The translations under genes were made by a program, and so were the position numbers. From assembly GCA_000507305.1 (NCBI GenBank), contig DF239319.1, positions 1 through 64,000 on the forward strand: a DNA stretch of 64,000 bases, written 5' to 3'. Shown in pieces: positions 33,109-42,518 of the stretch. Each line of letters opens with the position of its first letter. Position 1 is the first letter of the stretch. Under the pieces are notes generated by a model that had not been told where the DNA came from, searched no databases, and was given only the letters and a program-made list of their open reading frames with translations. This DNA comes from Breviolum minutum Mf 1.05b.01 (lineage: Eukaryota; Sar; Dinophyceae; Suessiales; Symbiodiniaceae).

Positions 33109-35963
33109 NGTTTTCGTTTTCTTCTCTCTCTCTCTCTCTCTCTCCATCGCTGCCAGGTCACCCTGTCCTAGAAACTAGGAAGCGAGACTGAAACTAACAA
33201 CTTCTCAACAAAATGGGTGGCACGCATCAAAGGGCACGCAAGGTAATGGTTTTAGTTTTAGCTACTTGATGTGTTGGTGTGTTTTTTGGGGAGAAATAAG
33301 AATCAATGGAGGTTTGGGATGTTTTTCTATGTCATTGGAAGCAGTTTGGAAGATTAAACGCAAGGATCAGGAAGGGGAGTGCATGAGATATCAAATGAAT
33401 GATCATACAAATCTCTTGGTGAAACACTTTGAGGGTGTCTGTCACCAGGTTTTCCATGTTTTTTCCCACAATTCACCTGGATCAATTCAATCTCAGAACC
33501 ACCCGAGTCTTCATCATGGTCTTCTGAATCCAAATCCGCCTGAAGGAGGGAGAAAACTGCAGAAAAGTTTGCCATTTTGGTGGATTTCTGATGGCACAGC
33601 ATGACAAAACACTTCGTTGTTTTGATGTTTCTTGGTGCATAATCGGTGCAAGCCTGTTGCACAAAAAAACCTTGTCCATTTTTTGGTTGTTCAACATGAC
33701 TTGAAAACATTCAAAACAAAAATATTGGTTGAAACGGAGGCCATGATCAAAAATTGTGGATGCTTTGTTACGTGTGTGATTCGCACATGATCGGGCACAC
33801 TACTAGCTATACAACACTTGCTCAGGGAAGCCATTCAGCACTCAGAAAACAATGGAGATCATTTGCAGCTCAAACAAAAAACATATGAAAGCAGCATCCC
33901 TATAATATAAACACATGCCTATACTTTTCTCATGTACAAATCTTACAATTGAGTCGCGTTCTTTCTTACTTGTTCTAGCACTAAAGCATCTCTGACGTTG
34001 CCACTTGGTGGCCATCATGAAATCAGTGATCTTGGACTCTTGACAGTCCTATCCTCTCTCTGGTGGTGCTCCCTCCACACAAAGTAAATCTTCTTGGAAG
34101 GATTGTTGTGGTGTTTGATATGATTTTTTAATAAGCTTTATTTGGAAAAAAAAACGTGAATTACTTGCGAAGAAAAAATCAGGATTTTGACTAGCAACTA
34201 TGCGGCCAGCTTGCAAAAATTGCTTCCTGGCTGGGGAAGCTGCAAATTTTATCTCCCAACTGACTGAATTTCATCGAATCGCCTGGGTTTGCTTGGATAG
34301 GCGATCAAAAATATGTGCTGCATTCTCTCGCACGTGTTGGAGCATCCCCTGGCGTCGTGGGACTTTCATGGAGGTGCTTGACTACTGACAGACTCCAAAA
34401 GAGGCGTTTCATGGAATACATTGAAATACCGTAATTATCCATAACTAGTTGGTGGCTTCAACCCAATTGAGATCATTTCCCCAATTTTCGGGGTGAAAAG
34501 AACAAAATCTTTGAGTTGCCACCACCTACACAATTCAGGATGGTTTGCAATTAGTTGTGAAATCTCCTTTCCATCCTTAGAAAGTCTTCCAGATTGTGAC
34601 GTTATGTCTTTGTTTTGGTGTCAAGGGAGAAAAAACAACTTGCGGCTGCCATGGCTGCCAGCGGCATAGGGAAAAAATTCACGCTAATGGGAAGCCGTGC
34701 TAATGTTAAAAATGCACCTTGGGGTCCTGGGGTATATGTCATATTGAAAGATGTAACTATTCGTTGGAAATGAAGATTTTTAGATTCCTTCTTGACATTT
34801 CAGAGAGGTATAGCTTCATCTGTCCAAACTTATGGAAGTTTCGTTAAGTTTTCACCATTCCATCTTTTCTCAAGCAATGCTTCCATTTACTGTCCACCTC
34901 CAAGGGCTTTACCAAATTGGCATCTACCACCGATTGCAGGTCGCAACTGGTAAGAGCCTCAACAAAGCAGCCATTCGGCATGCAAGTATGCATGCCAAAA
35001 AGGCTGCACCGCTGCGACTAATCAATGCTTTTAGACCGGTGTGTACAATGTTACATACCTAAATAAACGGCTTTTATTGATGAATTCCACCGTCAAGTAC
35101 CCAAATACTCCGTGTCAGAATATATCTTCCTATGGTGACCTATGAGGTATCAATGAACATAGCCACTATCAATCACATGAGAGTAATCAGATTCAAGCCA
35201 TCAAAGGTGCTACCTCATGTTCCGACGTATTTGTGACAATGTTCCTCCCCTACACTTCCAGAATCCTCTAAATATCTCATTAATATCTCTTTAGGGCCAA
35301 TCTTGTTGGTTGTGAACATGTCTTTTCAATCGCTGTTATTCTAAACAAACGGCTTTTTGGATACTTATGTGGAACCAACAGCACGCCATGGGCCGGCCAA
35401 GAAACCATTAAACCAATGATGAAGGCGATCGTGCACACTTCAACCTCAGCAAATTCGTACTGCTGGTGGTGAATCCACCCAGTACCAGTTTAGGATTGAT
35501 GAAACCCTGCATGAAGCAAGGCAAATTGTCTCTTAATTTTCAATATGAGATACTGTACATCTTCAGGTGGTGAAGATTAGCGCTATTTATATAATTGATC
35601 AGAATGTTTAAAACAAATAAAGAACTTTCTGTATACACACAAATGGAAAGTGAAGGAGATGATGGAGGTGACCAACAGAATTTCCTAATGGGATGTTGTC
35701 ACGTCCCTATGGTCAGCAAATATTTATTCTTTGAATCATTTTCAATGTGGGTCTCCAAAAAATTATATAAAAACCATTAAATTAAGAAAAACAGTAAGTG
35801 CAAATTCTAATCCCTGCTTAATCTTAAGTCCCCTTCAAAGTTTTGTTTATCGATCACATCTTGGATTTCACAATCTACACGAGCTCTGGCGCTCTTGAGG
35901 GAAAAACTGCACTGCCTCAAAAGAAAGAGTTTGCACCTGCAAAGGCGTGCCAGGTTGCGCCAT
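18442..35963 (-). CDS. class I cyclic-nucleotide 3',5'-phosphodiesterase, ~28 exons
   Basis: Would hydrolyse cAMP and/or cGMP. Core exons, 5' to 3': 30327-30403, 29422-29536, 29095-29173, 28186-28258, 27826-27859, 27357-27394, 26177-26230, 25709-25746, 25246-25307, 24731-24793, 24077-24108, 23756-23803, 22904-22973, 22310-22357, 21695-21760, 20799-20855, 20068-20136. Every exon length fits its phases. Diagnostic order: DVPYHRFHHGVDV, LLVSSLCHDLGHFG, NQFLVEINH, ELALRYNDKSPLE, NMHCAMLF, AAILHTDNVHHFDMV, FLHFADVSNPL, SWAWRVLDEFFDQGDE, DLGIPVGMLNDRD, NRPGSQHGFINFLVAPF. The metal-binding His, HD and Asp are all present. Upstream exons (30958-31059 to 35937-35963) and the C-terminal exons (19236-19334, 18738-18788, 18442-18625) are phase-consistent but less certain. 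Substrate preference cannot be read. Confidence 0.88.
19599..19703 (-). mobile_element. family A element, copy 2
   Basis: CTAGTTGGTGGTTGAACC at one end and AACCACCACCTAG at the other. It lies in an intron of the phosphodiesterase tail. Confidence 0.85.
19712..19804. mobile_element. family C element, reversed copy
   Basis: TACCCCTGAAAAGTTAC end against TTTTTCAGGGGCTATGTT and CGGGAGGT. It lies directly beside family A copy 2. Confidence 0.5.
20678..20775 (-). mobile_element. family A element, copy 3
   Basis: CTGGTTGGTGGTTTCAACCC to GAAACCACCAACTAG. It starts 23 bp after the donor of exon 20799-20855. Confidence 0.85.
21301..21555. repeat. 85 bp sequence present twice
   Basis: 21301-21385 and 21471-21555 share TGTAGGTT(G/T)CATGAA, CTTCTCTTGCAGGATTCTTC and CATGAAAAACG, about 170 bp apart. 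Each contains the string CTTCTCTTGCAG. This is a local duplication in a phosphodiesterase intron. Confidence 0.8.
23017..23070. mobile_element. family B remnant
   Basis: TTGATGGCTGAAATCCTGCACCACC followed by CCTTGTAAATAATGGGAT, matching the left half of other B copies. Confidence 0.6.
23075..23178 (-). mobile_element. family A element, copy 4
   Basis: CTACCTGGTGGCTTCAAACC to GAAACCACCACCTAG, with the shared core ATGCTCGTCATATTTGATC. It lies between exons 22904-22973 and 23756-23803. Confidence 0.85.
23756..23803 (-). CDS. ADVSNP metal-binding exon of the phosphodiesterase
   Basis: 48 bp, phase 2 to 2. It encodes MWFQLFLHFADVSNP, whose Asp is the fourth metal ligand in the family. It ends at a GC donor and joins KPFDICMSWAW in the next exon. 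Confidence 0.88.
24540..24687. mobile_element. family I element, copy 1
   Basis: GGGCCTAAACCCC against GGGAGTTTAGGCCC, with shared internal GGGTTGATGACTCCC. The second copy is at 43196-43323. Confidence 0.75.
25036..25170. mobile_element. family B element, inverted copy
   Basis: TACTGTTGATGGTTCAGAAA to GGTTGAACCATCAACGTTG, opposite in orientation to 37478-37599. Confidence 0.7.
26006..26103. mobile_element. family F element, copy 1
   Basis: TACACCCCTGGAGATTAAC against GTTAATCTTCCTGGGTGTA. The internal GGTTCCATGTTAATGGG segment is repeated. Confidence 0.75.
27248..27297. repeat. ATC trinucleotide microsatellite
   Basis: About 16 uninterrupted ATC units in a phosphodiesterase intron. Confidence 0.95.
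27431..27535. mobile_element. family D element, copy 1
   Basis: TGGGTGTTTCCGAAAATAGT to ACTATTTTTGGAAACACCCA, a near-perfect terminal inverted repeat. It ends ~36 bp before the acceptor of exon 27357-27394. Confidence 0.88.
28186..28258 (-). CDS. catalytic HD-motif exon of the phosphodiesterase
   Basis: 73 bp, phase 1 to 2. It encodes EIEQYALLVSSLCHDLGHFG, with the H-D pair that binds the metals. It ends at a GA donor (TTCGG then GACCAA), and joining to 27826-27859 restores HFG-RTN-QFLVE. Confidence 0.88.
29191..29271 (-). mobile_element. family A element, truncated copy 5
   Basis: Retains CCCATCTGAAAAATATGATC to GTTGCCACCTAG and lacks the other terminus. It ends 17 bp before the acceptor of exon 29095-29173. 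Confidence 0.75.
30958..31059 (-). CDS. exon just upstream of the catalytic domain
   Basis: 102 bp, acceptor ATCCTCCAG before GTGCTG, donor GTTGAT, phase 0 to 0. It encodes LLDMLNVQVLASPVLGFG and then RSTQMDFEAPGVL. It joins exon 30327-30403 (VEWTQSWDLNFLEAS), which begins the phosphodiesterase N-terminal subdomain. Confidence 0.7.
31060..32467. other. intron region, no exon seen
   Basis: AT-rich, with A-tracts near 31340 and 32100. It separates the two linker exons from the exon at 30958-31059. No additional exon could be supported. Confidence 0.4.
32468..32898 (-). CDS. two linker exons of the phosphodiesterase
   Basis: 32822-32898 encodes ILEKLARLATLAEVPMKA then VTENELE, ending at a GC donor in phase 2. 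32468-32513 encodes KKSSGFSTESLNPI and ends at a GC donor in phase 0. The first acceptor is AG before C, an exception to the local AG-G rule. Confidence 0.55.
32939..33053 (-). mobile_element. family A element, copy 6
   Basis: GAGTTGGCGGTTGAACC to GTTGCCACCACCTAG. It lies ~40 bp upstream of the acceptor of exon 32822-32898. Confidence 0.85.
33081..33144. repeat. TC dinucleotide microsatellite with N
   Basis: Two CT/TC runs separated by an N (33109) and TTTTCGTTTTC. Confidence 0.95.
33477..33539 (-). CDS. acidic linker exon of the phosphodiesterase
   Basis: A clean 63 bp exon: CTCCTTCAG acceptor and ATCCAG-GTGAAT donor. It encodes LDSEDHDEDSGGSEIELIQ. Phase 0 on both sides. Confidence 0.65.
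34283..34957 (-). CDS. N-terminal helical exons of the phosphodiesterase
   Basis: Two exons. 34898-34957 encodes ALTSCDLQSVVDANLVKPLE (donor GTGGAC). 34283-34348 encodes MLQHVRENAAHIFDRLSK, with a GC donor after CAG. Both are phase 0 to 0 and start at AG before G. They look like an amphipathic helical linker ahead of the catalytic domain. Confidence 0.6.
34445..34528 (-). mobile_element. family A element, short copy 7
   Basis: CTAGTTGGTGGCTTCAACCC to GTTGCCACCACCTA, with a shortened core. Confidence 0.8.
35376..35444 (-). CDS. candidate membrane-segment exon of the phosphodiesterase
   Basis: Acceptor GCTGAG before GTTGAAG, donor GTTCCA, 23 codons, phase 0 both sides. It encodes EVCTIAFIIGLMVSWPAHG, a plausible transmembrane helix. 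Protist phosphodiesterases often have N-terminal membrane helices (family knowledge). Confidence 0.4.
35937..35963 (-). CDS. candidate first coding exon of the phosphodiesterase
   Basis: ATG in GGGTTAG-ATGGCG, encoding MAQPGTPLQ, then donor GTGCAA. An AG directly before the ATG could serve as a spliced-leader trans-splice acceptor (inference). It sits ~330 bp downstream of the stop of the gene upstream. Confidence 0.45.
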
Positions 35964-36296
35964 CTAACCCATATATTATATATATATATACATAATTCAG
36001 GTGCTTTGCTTGTTTCCAGGAGGGCACATCAAAATACATCCGGGCCACACCCTCAAGAAGATTCACCCTATTTGAGTGGAGGACTCGCATGGATATCGCA
36101 ACTTGGATATTTACATCATGTGAGGTGTGAAAACAAGAAAAAGTGATTGAACAAACAACGTGTGTTGTATATATTTTTACCGTTATTCATTTCTAAAACA
36201 TAATATAAATCTAATTGTGGAGTATAGAAGCCTATAACATATATAAATCAAAACATAGGCCATAACTGCAAAATTGTTTTTATAAATATTTACAAA

Positions 36297-36416
36297 CTAT
36301 GAATCACTATTTGGGGCATACACTTGGGTGTGACACTCCTCCTCCAACCAAGGAACCAAAGCATCCAACTGCCCGGGGCCGGTGAAATCGTAGAGCACTG
36401 CAGCGTAACAAGTCAC
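36297..36416 (-). CDS. probable terminal exon of the unidentified gene upstream
   Basis: Open from an AG-GTGACT acceptor to TAG at 36297. It encodes TCYAAVLYDFTGPGQLDAL then VPWLEEECHTQVYAPNSDS. The block is clearly more GC-rich than its surroundings. Another frame (DETTTKSEIWAVNLLSGMA) overlaps its upstream side, so the boundary is uncertain. Confidence 0.5.
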   Translation of the reverse strand: MTCYAAVLYDFTGPGQLDALVPWLEEECHTQVYAPNSDS

Positions 36417-36590
36417 CTTGCCATGCCGGAGAGGAGATTCACCGCCCATATTTCCGATTTTGTAGTCGTTTCATCCTAAATTCGCGAAGAGAATATATGT
36501 AGCATTGTATGGCATATTGAATGCCCACATACTAAAATGCAAATACTAGAGAGGGAATATAAGAGAACCTGTCAAAATTGTGGCTGAGGC

Positions 36591-36690
36591 CAAAAATAAT
36601 GCAAAGTCACAAATCTCTGCATCATGCGTTTCATCGATTTGTGTTTGCAAGGCTGGTAAAGGTTCCAATTCAAATTGCGACAAAGGTGCT
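36591..36690 (-). CDS. probable exon of the unidentified gene
   Basis: Open minus-strand frame with RFVAPLSQFELEPLPALQTQ then IDETHDAEICDFALFL. A GC donor (TTTTTG then GCCTCA) would join 36416 in phase 0. The left boundary is not fixed. Confidence 0.5.
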
Positions 36691-36899
36691 ACAAAACGCA
36701 CTGGGAGACTGTTGAGACTACCATGGAAAGTACTTTGTGGTATTCCAAGGCCGTATGGCGACCAGGAAAACAGGATTTTCCTTTTCCACGTGCTAGAGTA
36801 TCTTCAACTTGCGCCAGTACTAAATCGTGGTTGAACCGTTGAACCACAGGCAAATAAGGAAATCTTCCCCAAGATTCAGGGTGAAGATCGCATCTGCTG

Positions 36900-37082
36900 T
36901 CATTCTACAAGTGTACTCCACTTTGCAATCAAAGCCACTCTGCTGACCAAGCAGGTCTCGACTGCAGCTTCCTTAGCCGCTGTTGGGTGCTGCTTGCAGG
37001 GATTTGCTAGAAACTTGGCCATTGACGCTGATTGGGAAAACATATATGGCATTGAAGCATTCCATGAATGGCATTTATTCAA
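36900..37082. CDS. probable exon, strand unresolved
   Basis: A GC-richer block open on both strands. The minus strand reads AAKEAAVETCLVSRVALIAK; the plus strand reads GFARNLAIDADWENIYGIEA. Neighbouring genes favour minus. Confidence 0.3.
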
Positions 37083-37477
37083 GATTCAACATGGTTCAGC
37101 CCGTTGAATGCGCGCGAAAATTACTACTAATATGTCACATTTTTTATCGTACACATATCTGACCAAGAGAATGTGAGAATGCCGAACCCTTCCATTTTAC
37201 AGAAAGACCAAACATGAATGCTTTTTCAAATTGTTCAACTTATTCAAACGACCACAAGTCGTGACTCGTTTAAACTGAGCAGTGGCTCTCCAATTTGCTT
37301 GTTATATAGACATTCCATGAATTTCTGCTCGGTGAATAGGGATTCCTGTGGGTGGTTTTGTATGTTTGGTTGAAATAGATACAGTATGCGTAGTTTTTCA
37401 CCTTGTGAACCAACTGAATGACCAGGGGCCCAAACAAATCATTGTCAGCTCATCCCAATTCTCAGCTTACCCAGTAA

Positions 37478-37599
37478 TACTGTTGATGGAAGACCTCCTG
37501 CACCAGCTAGTAGATAGGTTACCCATGTTTACCCCATTGTTTTCCTGGGTTTTATACATCCCAGGTGGTTGTTTGGGATTTCTGAACCATCACCAGTAT
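37478..37599. mobile_element. family B element
   Basis: TACTGTTGATGGAAGACCTC to CTGAACCATCACCAGTAT, with the shared CCCAGGTGGTTGTTTGGGAT. Confidence 0.8.
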
Positions 37600-38364
37600 T
37601 TGTGGGTTTTGTGGTAGGGATGGGTAGGGAAATATGTCATCCATTTCCAGTTTATCAATGTTTCTCAGGGACAATGTTTTGGGTTAAAAAATTCGTAACA
37701 ACACAAAGATTTCAAAACAACTACACCCCCGAAAACTAACATGGCGTCTGAAAATAGATCAGTGGAAAAGGAGATTTCGAGAAAACACATAAATCTGTTG
37801 CTGGGACCCGTGAAAAAATGGGGCGCAACCTCAAAAACTCTGAGATACATTCGAAACACAAGCTATGGTAATTACCCTCTGGTCAAAAACGGCAATGGAC
37901 ATTCTCATTTTTGAATGGGAAATGCACACAAAACAACTATCTGGGTGATATATAGAAAAATAAATACATTTATGTATATATATATATAAATAATATGTAC
38001 ACCCCGTCTAAATCCAAACATGCAACTTCCTGATATGTTTTTTTCTCGGATGAATCCAATCACCAGAGGGGCAATCTGCTAAAAAGAACCCATCACAACT
38101 TCCAAATGAACCATTCTCTGATCAATTGAGGCGTCTGGCTTTTGATAACAGCTGGTGTTGGCAGCATATCATCACTCCCTTTGGGCAACAACATGAAGCC
38201 GGTGATCCAAAAACCTAAAGCCTCTGTTCATTTATATCCCATTCACACCCCCAAACGACAAACCTGGAACCCAAGAATGATGCTGTTGAAGATGAGTTTC
38301 CTTTTTCAATAAGGTGAGTTTCAGGTTCCATGGTAGTTGGAAGGGGGGTGTAATCCTATTTATT

Positions 38365-38472
38365 TACACCCCGGAAGATTAACATGGAACATAATCATGG
38401 AAGCTTGGAAGATCATTTTCCCTTCTAAATGGGTGATTTGTAGGTTCCAGCCGTTAATCTTCCAGGGTGTAT
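38365..38472. mobile_element. family F element, copy 2
   Basis: TACACCCCGGAAGATTAACA against GTTAATCTTCCAGGGTGTA. It lies 38 bp after the donor of exon 38510-38594. Confidence 0.85.
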
Positions 38473-38509
38473 CCACCATTTCTTTTCGAGGTGCTAGGCT
38501 ATTGGTCGC

Positions 38510-41500
38510 CTGCAAAGGCGGCTCTGCCAACGAGATCACGGAAGGGCTAAAGCCGCGCAGGGAGTATGGCCGATAGTTGGTGGTCTTATAGAACCTCCCA
38601 GCGGGTCCCGGAGGTTCAAGGCAGCGAATGGACCCCCAAAAAACCGCTGGGGATTTGGCAAAAAAAACGACTTGGCCAAGAGAGTGAGGTGATGTTCATT
38701 CTGGGCCAAAAACGGACCAGAATAGATACAGTTTATCAATAAGTCTGGGTCGACGAGAATAAATCCAGCCCAATCATAACGAGATAAACATGTTTAATTG
38801 GCACAATGTGAGATGTTGCAGGCACTTCAAAATCGAAGGGTCAATTTCATAGTCACAAATTTCCGCCAGGTATTGATTTCTAAAAAAAACATTGGATAGC
38901 AAAGTTCCTCCATGCATGACCGGCCGTAAGCTTTATCTCTTCCAAGGCATCAAAGGACCATGCGTTCTCCCTAAGTTGTAAGAGCTTAGCCTGTGAAATT
39001 AGTATCTGGACTATCCTCGACTGTGTAAGCCTATAGATGTATTATACCATGTTTGTTCCCGATCGACTTTGGATGAAATTTTGGGGAGATGATTTTCTGT
39101 TCCTTCCTGTCACAAATCTAATTGAGAAACTCCACCATTTGGTCAATTGCAGTCTGTAGAGCAGCGCTGCTCTGATTCGTCCTCGGCAACGAAAGATGTG
39201 CCAAAAACCGATCAAAATATGCCCACTATTGGAAAAGGAAAACAGGAGGCAACACTTTCCATTTTACTGGTTGGTTAAGGGGATCCTTATAATGGTTTAT
39301 TATAATCCCTATATACTTGGGTAGTATAATCCCCTATATGCCGTAAACAACCAGGGTTTTTTTCATTGCTCACTTAACAACAATGAATTACCAGTTACGC
39401 AAGGAATTGTAAGGAAGAAACTCTGAACAATCATATCCACTGAATCTTGTTTTTGTGCTACTGAAATATCTAAAAAATACATCCTAAAAACCCAAAGAGG
39501 AATAGGGTGTTTATGTTTCTTCTATGTCCCCCCCTTACATAATTTTTAAAAGGATTGAATACCATGTTGTAATATATTGTATCATTTGAACCCCCCAGGA
39601 GTTGGATTTGGTTTATCAAACTCCAGAAATTCGGCCCCCAACAAGAGACCTGTTTAGCAAACCCCCGAGGAGGAGTCAAACAAAACAAGCTGGGCAAAAA
39701 TACATAACAAGTGGCATTGCCCCAATTCCAAAGGCAACATATTGAACTCAACCAGGTGTGTTTTCGGTTCATTTTTTGGGGGACAACTTTATATGAAAAT
39801 AATGAAGTTGCATGTGTGTTCCAATGAACTGATCCACTAAGAGAATCAAGATCATCGACTTGTAGATGATATATCGACTTGTAGAGATTCTGGGTGGTTG
39901 TAGAACCTAAGAATTGACGGATGTGAAAAGGAGAATTTTGTTTGCCGATATGGCTACCATGTTTCCTTCTGCATTGGATCTTGGAGGAAGACGTTTTTTC
40001 TTGGCAGCACACCTCGCCCTCCCCACCACCAAACACCGAAACCGAGGTGCGTGGTATCTTGCAGATAACTTTGTTCCAATTGTTGGGGCCATAAACTGAG
40101 GGACATATCTTCCGTGGGAAATAAAGGCAAACTGGATAAGGGTACTACCTAGGCCAACAGCGTCTGTGAAGGGGCGCGACACAACCTCCGGTTGGGTTGA
40201 TGGTTAGACAATTTGGGGTGATAAGCAGTACATGATCTTCTAGTTGGTGGTCTCAACCCCTTTGAACAATATTAGTTATTAGTCAAATTGGATCATTTCC
40301 CCAAATAGGGGTGAAAATTAAAAATATGTGAAACCACCAAGATCAACCAGAAACATTCCCAGATTCCCAGGTCCCATTTGCGTCCGAATTGCAGGGGACC
40401 TGTCGGCCATCAAACATGGTTGTTGAAAGGGGTACGTTGCTTTTCTGGGTACTGGAGCAGCATGATTGAAGCTTAACATCAAAGCTTGGAAGTGCATAGT
40501 CACTAGTCACATACCAACAACTCATTTGACACCCAATTTTGGAGTTTCAAAATCCAAAGGTTTCTTTCCTACCAAGAAGGTCGTCTCTTTCTGGATAGTC
40601 CTGACTCGGAATCCAGGAATGGCTGAATCCCCACACTCACGGTTCAATTTCAAGAAAAAAAAGTGTGGCAACAGTCCCAAGAGAAATGTTTCAGTTGAAA
40701 AATGTAGTACAAATATACACTGGAAGAGTGTGATGCTCATAGAAATCCGATGAACTCTGATATCCCAATGTTTGAGAGACTTGATGCATCGTGTTGCCGT
40801 ACCAGTACCTAGTTAAATTTCTTGACCCAATCCCCCTCAACAACAAAAAACAACTCCAAACCAGCTACTGGTTAATTGGTGGGTTGTGGCCCGGTGCTTT
40901 GGATATTTGGTTCCTCCCTTATCAATGAAACCGGGATTCGGATAGTTACTTGGGCATGGTACCCAGATTCAAAATCCCAAACCACTCGGCCCCAAAACTA
41001 CCTTTAGCAACCTTTAGTTGATAACAAAAACACACAAAAACTCTACCAGGTTCAACACCCATGGGGTGCTTCATCCACTGGAAAGCTTCATTAGTTGACC
41101 AAACCTTTCACAAAAATAACGAAAATCTCTGGCTGAGCCAAGGGTGCCATAACCATCACAATGACAATCACAGACACACGTGTGGAGAGAAGAACAACCA
41201 GTTTACCTAGGGAGTTCGCGACCGTTGCGAACTTCGCACTGTGTTTCTTCAAGGGTTTTAACCAAATGTGGAAAAAATTCATCTGTTGGAAGCTGGAGGG
41301 GAGTGAACGAATCAAATCGTTGCTGGCAGTGTGGAAGAACCATGAAGAGAAACATCAATAATCTAATAGTGTTCGACAATGCATGGATTGAACGTCTGGC
41401 TGGACATGTTTATAACGAGTTATCTCATTGGAACAAATTGTGGAACTGAATGGGAAAATGCATGAACAATAGATACCCAAGAAATGAATAGCTGCGCAAA

Positions 41501-42360
41501 CAGAATTTGATTGCCTTGAGCATGATTGTCAGTGTTGTGATTTCCACCGTCCAATTTGCTGGAAGAAGTGAAGGATTATATAGAAGGCATCATACACTAG
41601 AAAACAACAAAATAATCATGAATCATGATGGTCACTGCTAGCGCGTGGGAGGGAACCATCCCAATTTCTCATCAAAAAACATTGCTATCATCCAAAGCAT
41701 GTCAACTTTTGCCATACTTTCCACTTGTGGCACTGCCTCTCCCAAAGTCTTGGAGTGGGGCTTTACAGAACGGCTTGCAGTAGCTCTCAATGAAACATTG
41801 CTGGCTGTATTAAGATGATTTTACATTCTGGGGAAAAGCCCACGGTGCTTGTGTTTGAGGCAGGAAAGGTTCAGGACAGCAATCGCAAAGCAACCAATGG
41901 CATATGCCTTCTCAAATGAACCACGAGAGGTAAGACTTCCCGTTGCCCACCGCAACAAAAGAACACGGGTCCCCAAACCATTTTCCTTTGGTAAACGAAG
42001 GTGATTAGGAATGGACAATTCTTTGGGAAAATGTCCTGAGCTGTATTTTAATGTTACAAGGATCCTTTGCCATACAGTCATCAAACAATCCCGCCTCAGT
42101 TAATATGGTTATCCAAATGATAGTGGTAGTTCCTGGATTTAGTCCGTTTCAACTAATTAGATGTTCAAGGGTGCTATAGTTAAATGCTGGGATTTGCTGA
42201 AGATGCTTGGAAAAAGTAGAACATATCCTCCCAAATGGTGGTTTGATGGTGATTCACCATGGTACAAAGTAGAAAATCACCTCGCTTTTGGCCCAGTGGC
42301 TTGCAAGCACTTTGGCTTCAATCTGCGTATTCTTCTTGCCAGTCGATCGGTAGAACATAC
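38510..42360 (-). CDS. unidentified spliced gene (six phased exons)
   Basis: Exons: 42281-42360 (MFYRSTGKKNTQIEAKVLAS), 41207-41322 (FTPLQLPTDEFFPHLVKTLE), 40573-40600 (TIQKETTFL), 40348-40399 (VPCNSDANGTWESGNVS), 40013-40148 (STLIQFAFISHGRYVPQFMA) and 38510-38594 (FYKTTNYRPYSLRGFSPSVI). From 41207 onward the phases match at each join (2-2, 0-0, 1-1, 2-2), and all acceptors there are AG before G. The last listed exon ends at a GC donor. A further open block at 41821-42000 lies between the first two but its frame is ambiguous. The family is not recognised. The chain probably continues to 36297. Confidence 0.6.
39254..39372 (+). mobile_element. family H element, copy 2
   Basis: Same orientation and nearly the same sequence as 8295-8414, from ACTTTCCATTTTACTGGTT to CATTGCTCA. 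Confidence 0.8.
40240..40340 (-). mobile_element. family A element, copy 8
   Basis: CTAGTTGGTGGTCTCAACCC to GTGAAACCACCAAG. It lies in the 199 bp intron 40149-40347 and starts 7 bp after the donor, so it makes up half of that intron. Confidence 0.88.
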
Positions 42361-42412
42361 CTTGAAACACAAAGAGGACAGTAATTCAAAAGTAGATGGC
42401 ACAGTCCCTACA

Positions 42413-42518
42413 TATGGGTGTTTCCTTAAATGGTGGTACCCCCAAAACACCCCAAAATGATCATTTTTAGTACGAAAACCCATGGTTGTTGGGTACCACC
42501 ATTTTAGGAAACCCCCAT
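42413..42518. mobile_element. family D element, diverged copy 2
   Basis: TATGGGTGTTTCCTTAAATG to ATTTTAGGAAACCCCCAT, with TGGTACCCCCAAAA inside. Confidence 0.75.

Noticed and set aside
37722-37912. Plus-strand 57-codon ORF starting MASENRSVEKEISRK
   Set aside because: The ATG lies in the CTAACATGGCG end of a TIR-element fragment; short and on the opposite strand to all other genes.
39470-40036. 188-codon minus-strand open frame
   Set aside because: It overlaps exon 40013-40148 and its intron in another frame; composition is poor past the GC-rich part.
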